20,813 nucleotides of DNA. Source: an uncultured Janibacter sp. Lineage in GTDB: Bacteria; Actinomycetota; Actinomycetes; Actinomycetales; Dermatophilaceae. The notes beneath the pieces are model-generated. The model worked only from the letters and a program-made list of their open reading frames with translations. It was not told where the DNA came from and ran no database searches. A program made the position numbers and the translations under genes. Every line of letters starts with the position of its first letter. Positions within the stretch are counted from its first letter, which is position 1. Shown here one piece after another: positions 13,818-20,246 of this stretch. Location: positions 1 through 20,813 of the forward strand of contig CAMICF010000022.1 in the NCBI GenBank assembly GCA_946222495.1. The letters run 5' to 3'.

Positions 13818-14942
13818 TCATGACGGTCTCCGATCGGTGTCTTTGCGGGGGTCTTCAGTCTTATCCGTGTCCGTGGTCTGGCCGGAGCTGTGGCGCAGGT
13901 TCGCTGCCTGCTCGATGTCTTGCTGCTCCTTCTTTTCGTCTTTGCGGATCTTGGTGTCGTCCCGCACAGGGAGCTGGATGTCGCGTTCGGCCTCGATCCC
14001 GGCCATCAGTTGACGGGAGCGTTCGAGCTCTGCGTCGACCTCGGCCCCGAACAGCAACGCGAGGTTAGTGATCCACAGCCACAGCAGGAAGATCACCACT
14101 CCGGCGAACGACCCGTAGGTACTGCCGTAGTTGGAGAAGTTGACGATATAGAGACCGAAAGCGAGCGAGATCAGAATCCACACCAGAATCGCGATGCCAG
14201 CGCCGACGCTGATCCAGCGAAACTTCGGCTGCTGCACGTTCGGGGTGGTGTAGTACAGGATCGCCACGATCAACATCACCAAGACGAGGATGACGGGCCA
14301 CTTGGCGATGCTCCAGACAGTCAAAGCGGTGGAGCCCAGCCCAATCAGGTCGCCGATCGCCTGCGCTGCAGGTCCGGACAACACCAGCATCAAGGCCACA
14401 AGCACCACGAGCAGGACCATGACCAAGGTGATCAGGAGCATTAGGGGACGAAGCTTCCAGATGGGTCGCCCCTCGCCGATCTCATAGACACGGTTCATCG
14501 CCCGGCTGAAAGCCGTGACGTAGCCCGAGGCGGACCACAAGGCGGTGGCCAAACCCAGGATGAGAGCCAGCCCGGCCCCGGGTGAGGTTGCTAGGGAGCG
14601 GACGACGGGTTCCAGGGTCTGGGATCCGGAACTGCCCAGGACCTGCTTCAGTACCGGCATGACTGCGTCGATGGTGGTCTGGCTCTGACCGACGAGTCCC
14701 AGCAGGGAGAAGATCGCGATCAGCGCCGGGAAGATGGCCAGCACTGCGTAGTAGGTCAGCGCGGCCGCCAAGTCCGTGCACTGGTCGGCCAAGAACTCCC
14801 GGACGGCTTTGCGGCCGGTGAATTTCCAGCCCGCGCTGGTGATCTTCGCGGGGCTGTCTGCTTTGGCGTCGTCTTCCGGGTGCGGTGCCTTGCCGTGGTC
14901 CTCATCGCCGGTGAGGGCCCGAGCATTCACCGGCGCCACCAC
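13818..14942 (-). CDS. YihY/BrkB-family inner membrane protein
   Basis: The 374-aa protein has about six transmembrane helices between residues 60 and 300. YihY/BrkB/UPF0761 landmarks are AALTYYAVLAIFPALIAIFS in the first helix, LGLATALWSASGYVTAFSRA with MNRVYE after it, and GSFAGVVIFLLWLWITNLALLFGAEVDAELER near the end. The C-terminal 75 residues are highly charged and cytosolic in type. The molecular function of the family is unsettled. The name BrkB comes from a Bordetella serum-resistance locus. The GTG start at 14942 overlaps the DUF3618 stop by 16 nt, matching the coupled overlaps of the upstream genes. Confidence 0.93.
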   Translation of the reverse strand: MVAPVNARALTGDEDHGKAPHPEDDAKADSPAKITSAGWKFTGRKAVREFLADQCTDLAAALTYYAVLAIFPALIAIFSLLGLVGQSQTTIDAVMPVLKQVLGSSGSQTLEPVVRSLATSPGAGLALILGLATALWSASGYVTAFSRAMNRVYEIGEGRPIWKLRPLMLLITLVMVLLVVLVALMLVLSGPAAQAIGDLIGLGSTALTVWSIAKWPVILVLVMLIVAILYYTTPNVQQPKFRWISVGAGIAILVWILISLAFGLYIVNFSNYGSTYGSFAGVVIFLLWLWITNLALLFGAEVDAELERSRQLMAGIEAERDIQLPVRDDTKIRKDEKKEQQDIEQAANLRHSSGQTTDTDKTEDPRKDTDRRPS

Positions 14943-15262
14943 CAGATCGCCCCGGCCACGGCAGCCACGCCGGCCACGAGCGCGAGCATCTGTGCGGCGA
15001 GGACCGCCAGTTCGATGTTTTGGGGCTGCTGGGCTCGCATCTTGAGGTCTTGGACTCGGTTAAGGCCTTGCCCCTTGAGGTCGTTGACCTGGCGCTTGGC
15101 CCGCTTCTTCACGTCCAGGCGGTCGGTCAACTCATCGACGGTGATGCCCAGGTCTTCGCGGTGTCGGGCGATGTCCGCTTCGATCTTGGCCGGATCGGTA
15201 CTGTCCGACTCGGTGGGTGTCGACGCACTAGTGACGGGCTCGTTGGATTCATTCGTGCTCAC
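14927..15262 (-). CDS. DUF3618 membrane-anchored protein
   Basis: The 111-aa protein has the DUF3618 pattern. A Ser/Thr-rich N-terminus is followed by DPAKIEADIARHREDLGITV and DELTDRLDVKKRAKRQVNDL, an amphipathic and probably coiled-coil stretch at about residues 25-65. One transmembrane helix near residues 83-106 (LAVLAAQMLALVAGVAAVAGA) leads to a terminal WWWRR. It is likely anchored by its C-terminus with the helical part in the cytoplasm. The GTG at 15262 is chosen because GGAAG lies about 9 bases upstream and the conserved part begins soon after. It overlaps the Holin-X gene by 14 nt. Function unknown. Confidence 0.88.
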   Translation of the reverse strand: MSTNESNEPVTSASTPTESDSTDPAKIEADIARHREDLGITVDELTDRLDVKKRAKRQVNDLKGQGLNRVQDLKMRAQQPQNIELAVLAAQMLALVAGVAAVAGAIWWWRR

Positions 15263-15674
15263 GGCTGCTCGCTTCCTTGACCTGGGTGACATCACGTTGC
15301 ACATTCGCCATGGCGCGCTCGGGTTTTAGTGGTCCGACCTGCTCGACCTGCTTCTTGCCCAGCAATGACACCACCCCGGCGGCGATCAGCAGCAGAGCTG
15401 CCACGATCAGGGCCGCGGCCCACGCCGGCAGGATGAGCGCCAAAGCCAAGATGGCGGTCGTTACCAACGCGGCTGCGCCAAAGAACGCGAGCAACCCCCC
15501 GGCACCGAACATGCCCAGTCCCGCACCGGCATGCTTGGCCTTGGCGCTGAGTTCGGCCGTCGCCAGTCGCATCTCATCGCGAATCAATGTGCTGGTCTGT
15601 TCGCTCAACCGGGAGATCAACTCGCCGGTCGAAGCGCCGCGGGCTGGCGGCTCCATCTGCTCAGCCACGACCAT
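15249..15674 (-). CDS. Phage holin family protein (Actinobacterial Holin-X, PF07332 type)
   Basis: The 141-aa protein has the Holin-X layout. An amphipathic N-terminal helix (STGELISRLSEQTSTLIRDE, then MRLATAELSAKAKHAG) is followed by two closely spaced transmembrane helices at about residues 52-77 and 80-103 and a charged C-terminus. Despite the name, chromosomal and plasmid copies in actinobacteria sit with DUF3618, YtxH-like and DUF4235 genes rather than with phage lysis genes, and no endolysin is seen here. The start at 15674 overlaps the YtxH-like stop by 14 nt. Its role is likely in the envelope (inference). Confidence 0.88.
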   Translation of the reverse strand: MVVAEQMEPPARGASTGELISRLSEQTSTLIRDEMRLATAELSAKAKHAGAGLGMFGAGGLLAFFGAAALVTTAILALALILPAWAAALIVAALLLIAAGVVSLLGKKQVEQVGPLKPERAMANVQRDVTQVKEASSREHE

Positions 15675-16023
15675 GACCGCCTAGGACGTCGCTCACCCCT
15701 GGCTCCGGACCGGAGGTCGGGGGCGGCCAGGGGTCGTCCTGGTCCATGTCTGGGGCGGATGCGAAGTCGTCACCCATGGTGTGGTCTGGGGTCCTGTCCT
15801 TACCGTCCTGAGATGTCCTGCTTATCGAGTCGGGCAAGTGCTCCTTGACCTGTCCGGGCACCTGTTTGGCTTGCTCTTGGACCTTCTTGGCTTGCTTCTG
15901 CACCGTCGGGTCGGTCCACAACGCCAGTGCGCGGTCGCGCAACTGGTCGTAGCGTTCCCGGCCCGCTCGAGTGCCGAGGACGTACCCGGCCCCGAACGCC
16001 ACTGCCATGGTGATCTTGTTCAT
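15661..16023 (-). CDS. YtxH-like membrane protein, first gene of the envelope operon
   Basis: The 120-aa protein starts with a glycine-rich transmembrane segment, AVAFGAGYVLGTRAGRERYD, typical of YtxH-like proteins. A helical stretch rich in Lys and Gln follows (VQKQAKKVQEQAKQVPGQVK) and then an acidic, Pro-rich tail. The ATG at 16023 has GGAGCA upstream, and conserved residues begin immediately. It is the first gene of a four-gene overlapping operon with Holin-X, DUF3618 and YihY. A promoter with a palindromic operator lies about 80 bp upstream. Confidence 0.85.
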   Translation of the reverse strand: MNKITMAVAFGAGYVLGTRAGRERYDQLRDRALALWTDPTVQKQAKKVQEQAKQVPGQVKEHLPDSISRTSQDGKDRTPDHTMGDDFASAPDMDQDDPWPPPTSGPEPGVSDVLGGHGRG

Positions 16024-16079
16024 CGTCTGCTCCAGTCTCTTCGGGAGCCCAGGACGGGACATTGGTGGTGCTTCCGCGC

Positions 16080-16133
16080 TTGCCCTGGGGTGCGTACCTT
16101 GTAAACTTACAAGTGCAGGCGCCCCCTTCACAA
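16080..16133. promoter_or_regulatory. Divergent promoters sharing a perfect palindromic operator
   Basis: CTTGTAAACTTACAAG (16098-16113) is a perfect 7-2-7 palindrome of TetR-operator type. For the minus-strand operon a -35 TTGTGA (complement of 16128-16133) and -10 TAAGTT (complement of 16105-16110) are 17 nt apart, and the -10 lies inside the palindrome. For the plus-strand DUF4235 gene, a weaker TTGCCC (16080-16085) and TAAACT (16102-16107) pair also overlaps it. One bound repressor could block both directions. Confidence 0.65.
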
Positions 16134-16197
16134 CCTTCTTCTTCGTGTTGGCGGTGCCCGAACTCAGCACACCGACAGCAACGAGGAGCACGCCATC

Positions 16198-16470
16198 ATG
16201 AGCGACAAGCTGTGGAATCTGGCCACTACCGGCACGGCCATCGGCGGCGGGATCATGGCGAGGAAAGTCATCGAAAAGGGGTGGGCGCTCGTTACCGACG
16301 GCACCGTTCCAGACAACCCGGAAAACCCGGAGGTCAACTGGGGCGAGGCCATCGCCTTCGCGCTGATCTCCGGCGCAGTCGTGCAACTAGCCAGGGTCAT
16401 GATCAATCACAAGTCCGCGCAGGCCTACGCCAAAAGGAAGGGCCATCTGCCCGAATCCGTGGCAACCTGA
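16198..16470 (+). CDS. DUF4235 membrane protein
   Basis: The 90-aa protein has the DUF4235 pattern: KLWNLATTGTAIGGGIMARK with a first glycine-rich hydrophobic helix, then GWALVTDGTVPDNPENPEVN in the loop, then WGEAIAFALISGAVVQLARV as the second helix, and a short basic tail. An excellent GAGGAG lies upstream of the ATG. The gene is divergent from the YtxH-like/Holin-X/DUF3618/YihY operon, the same families I associate with it elsewhere in actinobacteria, so they probably act together in the cell envelope. Function unknown. Confidence 0.92.
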   Translation: MSDKLWNLATTGTAIGGGIMARKVIEKGWALVTDGTVPDNPENPEVNWGEAIAFALISGAVVQLARVMINHKSAQAYAKRKGHLPESVAT

Positions 16471-16478
16471 GCAGCCAT

Positions 16479-16539
16479 CGTTCGCCTCTTGACCGAGGAC
16501 GCCCTCGCCCCCTGAGCGAGAAGGGGGAGACTGCGAACG
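16479..16539. terminator. Nested hairpin between convergent genes
   Basis: CGTTCGC (16479-16485) pairs with GCGAACG (16533-16539). Inside it, CCCCCT (16508-16513) pairs with AGGGGG (16522-16527). It lies between the convergent DUF4235 and 60-aa genes, so it could end both transcripts. The stems are short and there is no T-run. Confidence 0.4.
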
Positions 16540-16560
16540 TGGTCGCCGCTGGCCAGTAGG

Positions 16561-16743
16561 TCAGAGGCTGAAGTTGCCAGCGAGGTTGGCCAGATCGGTC
16601 GGGCTTAGTCCCAGACTCCCCAGCACGCCCTGGTGTTGAGCGGTGTCCACGTCGTCCGGCAGGGCCGCGTCCGCCTCCTGCGCCTTGTCGTTCTCCCCAC
16701 GGCTGTTGAGCAGGTCAACGATCTCCTGCTTGTCAATCTGCAT
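16561..16743 (-). CDS. Small conserved-type protein (60 aa)
   Basis: The frame from ATG 16743 encodes MQIDKQEIVDLLNSRGENDK, then a DAALPDDVDTAQHQGVLGSL stretch and a final LGLSPTDLANLAGNFSL. I recognise this as a short actinobacterial hypothetical family with the KQEIxDLLxSRG and LPDxVDTxxHxxLL pattern, of unknown function. It looks like a compact helical soluble protein. Longer open sequence upstream does not resemble the family, so the internal ATG is chosen. The Shine-Dalgarno is weak. It converges with DUF4235. Confidence 0.7.
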   Translation of the reverse strand: MQIDKQEIVDLLNSRGENDKAQEADAALPDDVDTAQHQGVLGSLGLSPTDLANLAGNFSL

Positions 16744-16782
16744 CAGAGACTCGTTGGGGGCGAGGGCGCGGCACAGATCGTG

Positions 16783-16803
16783 CTTACGACGTAAACCTAG
16801 TTG
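16783..16803. promoter_or_regulatory. Operator-like repeat, copy 1, upstream of the TetR gene
   Basis: The element contains the palindrome TTACGACGTAA followed by ACCTAGTTG. It matches the element at 17913-17933 at 19 of 21 positions. It lies 77 bp upstream of the TetR ATG, a sensible place for autoregulation. It also shares the GTAAAC half with the palindrome at 16098. Confidence 0.6.
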
Positions 16804-16880
16804 GTGCGCGAGGTCGCGGCAACGGGCGGCAGAGGTCCGCGATGATGGGCGCGCCAGCCCGTACCTGTGGAAGGACAGCC

Positions 16881-17591
16881 ATGAATACTCTCTCCGGTCC
16901 ATCTGGAGGTTCGCGCCCACGCCTAGACCGGGATCTGATCGTGCAGACAGCGATCACCTCGATCGACACACACGGCGTTCAGGGACTGACGATGCGCCGC
17001 GTGGGACAAGACCTCGGCGTCGCAGCAATGTCCTTGTACCGCTATGTCTCCGGACGCGAGGCCCTGCTGGAGGCGGTCGTGGAGAAACTCATGGATGGTG
17101 TCACCGCCCGCGCGGACGCGGTCGGGTTCACGTCGTGGCAGGGGTACTTGCAAGTGCTGGCCAATGAAGTCCGCCGGGTGGCCCAATCCCATCCTGCCGC
17201 GTTCCCGTTAGTCGCTTCCCGGCACCCAGCAACACCGTGGCTGCGCCCGCCTTTGCGCAGCATCGAGCTGGTCGAGCACTTCCTGGCCACGCTCAGCGAC
17301 TTCGGCTTCGATGACATCAGGGCCGTGGATGCATACAAGGCCTTCACCACGTTCTTGATCGGTTCCCTGCTGCTGGAGGTCGCTGCACATGGGGAGGACA
17401 TCCTCTCCGTGGATGAAACCCTCAACGAAGGTGAAGCCGCCATCCCCGAACAGGACGCCTACTTCGACCTCCAGCAGGCCCCCCATGTGTGCCGCATGCA
17501 GGACCGACTCAGTCAAGACACCACCGCGCAAGAGTTCGAGATCGGCCTAGAGGCCCTCATCGACAGAATTGAGCGCTCGGTCTCCCAATAG
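16881..17591 (+). CDS. TetR/AcrR family transcriptional regulator
   Basis: The 236-aa protein has a TetR N-terminal helix-turn-helix at about residues 14-65: RDLIVQTAITSIDTHGVQGL, TMRRVGQDLGVAAMSLYRYV, then SGREALLEAVV. The C-terminal ligand domain resembles the TetR_C_1 type, with SWQGYLQVLANEVRRVAQSHP and HPATPWLRPPLRSIELVEHF. The ATG at 16881 has AAGGAC about 7 bases upstream. Identical-type operator elements lie at 16783 and at 17913, one on each side of the gene, so its target is probably itself and whatever followed on the right, now interrupted by an insertion sequence. Control of the 16098 palindrome is also possible. The ligand is unknown. Confidence 0.9.
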   Translation: MNTLSGPSGGSRPRLDRDLIVQTAITSIDTHGVQGLTMRRVGQDLGVAAMSLYRYVSGREALLEAVVEKLMDGVTARADAVGFTSWQGYLQVLANEVRRVAQSHPAAFPLVASRHPATPWLRPPLRSIELVEHFLATLSDFGFDDIRAVDAYKAFTTFLIGSLLLEVAAHGEDILSVDETLNEGEAAIPEQDAYFDLQQAPHVCRMQDRLSQDTTAQEFEIGLEALIDRIERSVSQ

Positions 17592-18035
17592 ACAGCCCAC
17601 GGCAGCATCTCTGGCCTGGGCGTTGTCCTGCTGCGTGCACGCAGCGTCACTGTTCCCCCTCTCGACCTGGTCGTCGTGGAAGCAGGTCAGCACGACCGCC
17701 TCGAGTGTGCGCACGCCCAACCGTCGCAGACAGCCTTGTGGTGCTCCACGCAGACGGTGGGATGGGCTAACCCGTCGGCGATGTCGGTCCACTCCGGGCG
17801 CGTTGACGGGAATGGACCGAATGCGTGTGGTGCCTGCGCTGGCCGACCTGCCGCGCTGGCCTGTCCATTGACAACAGCCACCGTTGCTGGTCAACTGGAA
17901 AACACGAGGAGACTTACGGCGTAAGCCTAGTTGTTCCTGTCTCCGAGTTTCGTGGCCCGGCGGCCGTGAGGGTGCCCAGCAGTCACGTGGCTCTGCACGC
18001 TCGGGATGGCGCAGTTCCTGCCCCAGGTGGCGCAA
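17592..18035. other. Gene-poor stretch between the TetR gene and the insertion sequence
   Basis: These 444 bp hold no gene I can support. Several short frames are open on both strands, but they lack the G/C third-position bias and any recognised family. One plus-strand frame is open from 17825 into the insertion sequence, and a minus-strand frame includes CVEHHKAVCDGWACAH. The stretch contains a possible -35 TTGACA at 17868 within an imperfect hairpin, a GAGGAG at 17906, and the second operator-like element at 17913. It may be the promoter region and 5' end of a TetR target that the insertion sequence cut at 18036. Confidence 0.5.
17913..17933. promoter_or_regulatory. Operator-like repeat, copy 2
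   Basis: The element TTACGGCGTAA plus GCCTAGTTG matches the copy upstream of the TetR gene at 19 of 21 positions, in the same orientation. It starts 321 bp after the TetR stop, with a TTGACA-like -35 about 45 bp upstream. The gene it should control is not apparent, and an insertion sequence starts about 100 bp further on. Confidence 0.6.
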
Positions 18036-18102
18036 TGAGGTTGACCCCGTTCGGTGGACATCCTGATCGTCAGGTTTCGGCCTGGCACGGAAGGATGCCC
18101 TC

Positions 18103-18415
18103 ATGGGTGCGAAGAGGAAGAGTTACACCCCCGAAGTACCGGCGTGAGGCCGCTCACTTGGTGATCGACACCGGGCGGACCATTGCCGAGGTCGCCCGAG
18201 ATATCGGGGTCGGGGAGGCGTTGCTGGGTCGGTGGGTCGCGATTGAGCGCTCACGGATGGATGACCCGCCCGAGGCGATGGACGCCGACGAGCGGGCCGA
18301 GCTGGAGCGGTTACGGCGGGAGAACGCCGAGCTGCGGATGGACCGGGAGTTCCTGAAAAAAGCGGCGGCCTTCTTCGCGACGGAGAACTCGAGCCCGAGC
18401 GGGCGTTCGCGGTGA
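18103..18415 (+). pseudogene. IS3 transposase OrfA with a frameshift near its start
   Basis: OrfA supplies the DNA-binding part of the IS3 transposase. The natural start is ATG 18103, with GGAAGG 8 bases upstream, giving MGAKRKSYTPE. An extra A at 18134/18135 then shifts the frame, so translation from this start ends after 14 codons. With the extra base removed it reads on as YRREAAHLVIDTGRTIAEVA, then DIGVGEALLGRW (helix-turn-helix) and a leucine-zipper-like ELERLRRENAELRMDREFLK stretch. An alternative ATG at 18095 is in the downstream frame and could bypass the lesion, but it has no Shine-Dalgarno at useful spacing. The copy is likely impaired, unless the base is a sequencing error. Confidence 0.75.
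18356..18362 (+). other. Programmed -1 frameshift site of the IS3 element
   Basis: AAAAAAG lies near the orfA 3' end. A -1 slip here moves the ribosome from the orfA frame into the orfB frame, where the reading continues as KSGGLLRDGELEPERAFAVI into OrfB without a stop. This is the known IS3 strategy for making the OrfAB transposase. Confidence 0.8.
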
Positions 18416-19305
18416 TCCACGCGGAGAAGGCCGACCATGAGGTGTCCCGGATGGTCGAGCTGCTCGGGGTGTCGCGCTCGGGGTACTACGCCTGGGCTGA
18501 CCGGCAGGCGCGTGTCGAGCTCGGGCCGCGCGCTGCGCGCCGTGCTGACCTGAGGGTGAAGATCAAGGTCGCCCACGACGCCTCCGACGGCGTCAACGGC
18601 GCCCCACGGATCCTGGCTGACCTGCGCGACGCGGGCGAGGTCGTCTCCCGTAAGACGGTCGCCAAGCTGATGCGAGAGAGCGAGATTCGCGGGATCAGCC
18701 CACGGCCCTGGCGGCCGGTGACCACCATCGCCGACGCCAGCCCACACGCGATCCCGGACCTGGTCGGGCGGCGGTTCGACCGCGGCCTGCTCAACGCGGT
18801 GTGGACCTCCGATATCACCTACCTGGCCACCGGCCAGGGGTGGCTGTACCTGTGCGCGGTCCGTGACGGCTGCTCCCGTCGTGTGCTCGGGTACGCCTTC
18901 GCCGACAACCTGCACACCGACCTGGTCGAGAGCGCCCTGCGACGAGCGGTCACCTTCCGAGAGGCGGCCACCGGTGACACTGGCCAGGTGATCTTCCACG
19001 CGGACCGCGGCTGCCAGTACACCAGCACCCAACTGGCAACCGTCGCAGCAGAACTCGACGTGCGACTCTCGGTCGGACGCACCGGCGTGTGCTGGGACAA
19101 CGCCCAGCAGGAGAGCTTCTGGTCAACCCTGAAGACCGAGTACTACCAGCGGCACCGCTTCGACACCCGCGAGCATGCCATCACCGCCGTGAGCACCTGG
19201 ATCGAGGACGTCTACAACCGCCGGCGACGGCACAGCGCGCTCGGCCAGATCAGCCCGGTAACGTTCGAGCACCAGCTCATCACCGCGGCCGCCAAGGCCG
19301 CTTAA
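18412..19305 (+). CDS. IS3-family transposase OrfB (DDE integrase-like)
   Basis: The 297-aa frame is the catalytic half of the IS3 transposase. The rve-type catalytic residues are Asp134 in NAVWTSDITYL, Asp198 in FHADRGCQYT and Glu234 in DNAQQESFWSTLKTE. The N-terminal HTH_21-like part includes VSRSGYYAWADRQ and DGVNGAPRILADL, and the end has DVYNRRRRHSALGQISPVTF. The GTG at 18412 is a formal start. The protein is normally made as an OrfAB fusion through the slippery site. All three catalytic residues are intact, so the block to transposition would be the orfA frameshift. Confidence 0.93.
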   Translation: MIHAEKADHEVSRMVELLGVSRSGYYAWADRQARVELGPRAARRADLRVKIKVAHDASDGVNGAPRILADLRDAGEVVSRKTVAKLMRESEIRGISPRPWRPVTTIADASPHAIPDLVGRRFDRGLLNAVWTSDITYLATGQGWLYLCAVRDGCSRRVLGYAFADNLHTDLVESALRRAVTFREAATGDTGQVIFHADRGCQYTSTQLATVAAELDVRLSVGRTGVCWDNAQQESFWSTLKTEYYQRHRFDTREHAITAVSTWIEDVYNRRRRHSALGQISPVTFEHQLITAAAKAA

Positions 19306-19358
19306 CCCGATGTCCACCGAATGGGGTCAACCCCACCTTCCGAGTCAGGAGTTGTAGC

Positions 19359-20246
19359 TTGTTCTCTGGGTTTGTTGACACAATGATCGACGTGGGGGGC
19401 TTGAACCTCCGGGTCCGCTACGCCGGCGCCGGGCCGGCCATCCTTCTCCTGCATGGCCATCCTCGAACATCATCTACCTGGCATGCCGTCGCCCCTCGCC
19501 TCGTCGAGAGTGGCTTCACTGTTGTCTGTCCCGATATGCGCGGTTACGGCGGATCTGACAAGGCCGCTGTTCTGGAGGACCACTCGCAGCAGAGCAAACG
19601 TACCGTCGCAAAAGACCTTGCCCGGCTCATGGACATCCTGGGTCATGAACGATTCTCGGTGGTTGGTCATGATCGTGGCTGTTACGTGGGCATGCGCCTC
19701 GCCCTCGACCATGCGGACCGGGTCACGGGCTTTGTTGCCATGGACGCGGTGCCGCTTTGCGAGGCTTTCGACCGCTGTGACTTCCGCTTCGCGAAAGAGT
19801 GGTACCACTGGTTCTTCTTCGGCCAGGAGGACAAGCCCGAGCTCGCCATCAACGCCGACCCGATCGCGTGGTACGACGAGTCCGCCGCCTCGATGGGTGA
19901 GGAGAACTATCGTGAGTTCTGCGAGGCCGTGACTAATCCTGAGACGGTGCGCGCGCAACTCGAAGACTACCGGGCTGGTCTGGGGATCGACTACTCCGAC
20001 GAGCTAGCCGATAAGAAGAGGGGTGCGAAGCTGGATTGCCCTGTTCTGTTCGTCTGGGGAGAGCACGGTGACATCGGTGACCTGTACAACGACCCGGTCG
20101 CGCTCTGGCGGGACTGGGCGGGCGATGTCACTGCGGTTCGTCTCGCATCGAGTCACCACCTGGCGGAGCTCGTCCCAGAAGATCTTTTCGAGGCGATCTT
20201 GCGCTTCGAGAATCACTGCGGAAACCAACCAGGTCCGACGGGCTGA
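19359..20246 (+). CDS. Alpha/beta hydrolase, fluoroacetate-dehalogenase-like
   Basis: The 295-aa protein has the alpha/beta hydrolase fold with an Asp nucleophile: oxyanion segment LLLHGHPRTSSTWH, PDMRGYGGSDK, and nucleophile elbow VVGHDRGCYVG with Asp105. Asp129 (AMDAVP) and His266 or His267 (SSHHLAELVPE) complete an Asp-Asp-His-type triad. His150-Trp151 in YHWFFFGQ and Tyr204 in EDYRAGL match the fluoride-pocket His, Trp and Tyr of fluoroacetate dehalogenases. The Arg that follows three residues after the nucleophile-adjacent Arg in those enzymes is Tyr109 here, so the natural substrate may differ. The TTG start at 19359 is chosen because AGGAG lies 7 bases upstream and MFSGF matches the usual family N-terminus. 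ATG 19383 lacks a Shine-Dalgarno. Codon choice is less GC-biased than the backbone. Confidence 0.85.
   Translation: MFSGFVDTMIDVGGLNLRVRYAGAGPAILLLHGHPRTSSTWHAVAPRLVESGFTVVCPDMRGYGGSDKAAVLEDHSQQSKRTVAKDLARLMDILGHERFSVVGHDRGCYVGMRLALDHADRVTGFVAMDAVPLCEAFDRCDFRFAKEWYHWFFFGQEDKPELAINADPIAWYDESAASMGEENYREFCEAVTNPETVRAQLEDYRAGLGIDYSDELADKKRGAKLDCPVLFVWGEHGDIGDLYNDPVALWRDWAGDVTAVRLASSHHLAELVPEDLFEAILRFENHCGNQPGPTG

Larger units (their letters stand above)
18036..19335 (+). mobile_element. IS3-family insertion sequence (1300 bp)
   Basis: The element is bounded by 27-bp terminal inverted repeats that begin with TG: 18036-18062 on the left and the complement of 19309-19335 on the right. They differ at 2 positions. 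The core TTGACCCC(G/A)TTCGGTGG is shared. It contains orfA, an AAAAAAG slippery site at 18356-18362 and orfB in the -1 frame, the standard IS3 layout. No 3-4 bp target duplication is present (CAA before, CCT after), so one flank was probably lost or exchanged after insertion. orfA carries a frameshift near its start. Confidence 0.9.

Noticed and set aside
15249..15674. Interpretation of the Holin-X gene as evidence of a prophage
   Set aside because: No capsid, tail, terminase or endolysin genes are nearby. The neighbours are DUF3618, YtxH-like, YihY and DUF4235.
17687..17881. A 64-codon minus-strand frame with a Cys/His-rich end (CVEHHKAVCDGWACAH)
   Set aside because: It looks a little like a metal-binding knuckle, but it has no ribosome binding site, weak codon bias and no recognised family.
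19383..20246. ATG 19383 as the hydrolase start
   Set aside because: It has no Shine-Dalgarno, and it would remove the MFSGF segment that matches the family N-terminus and is preceded by AGGAG at the right distance from TTG 19359.
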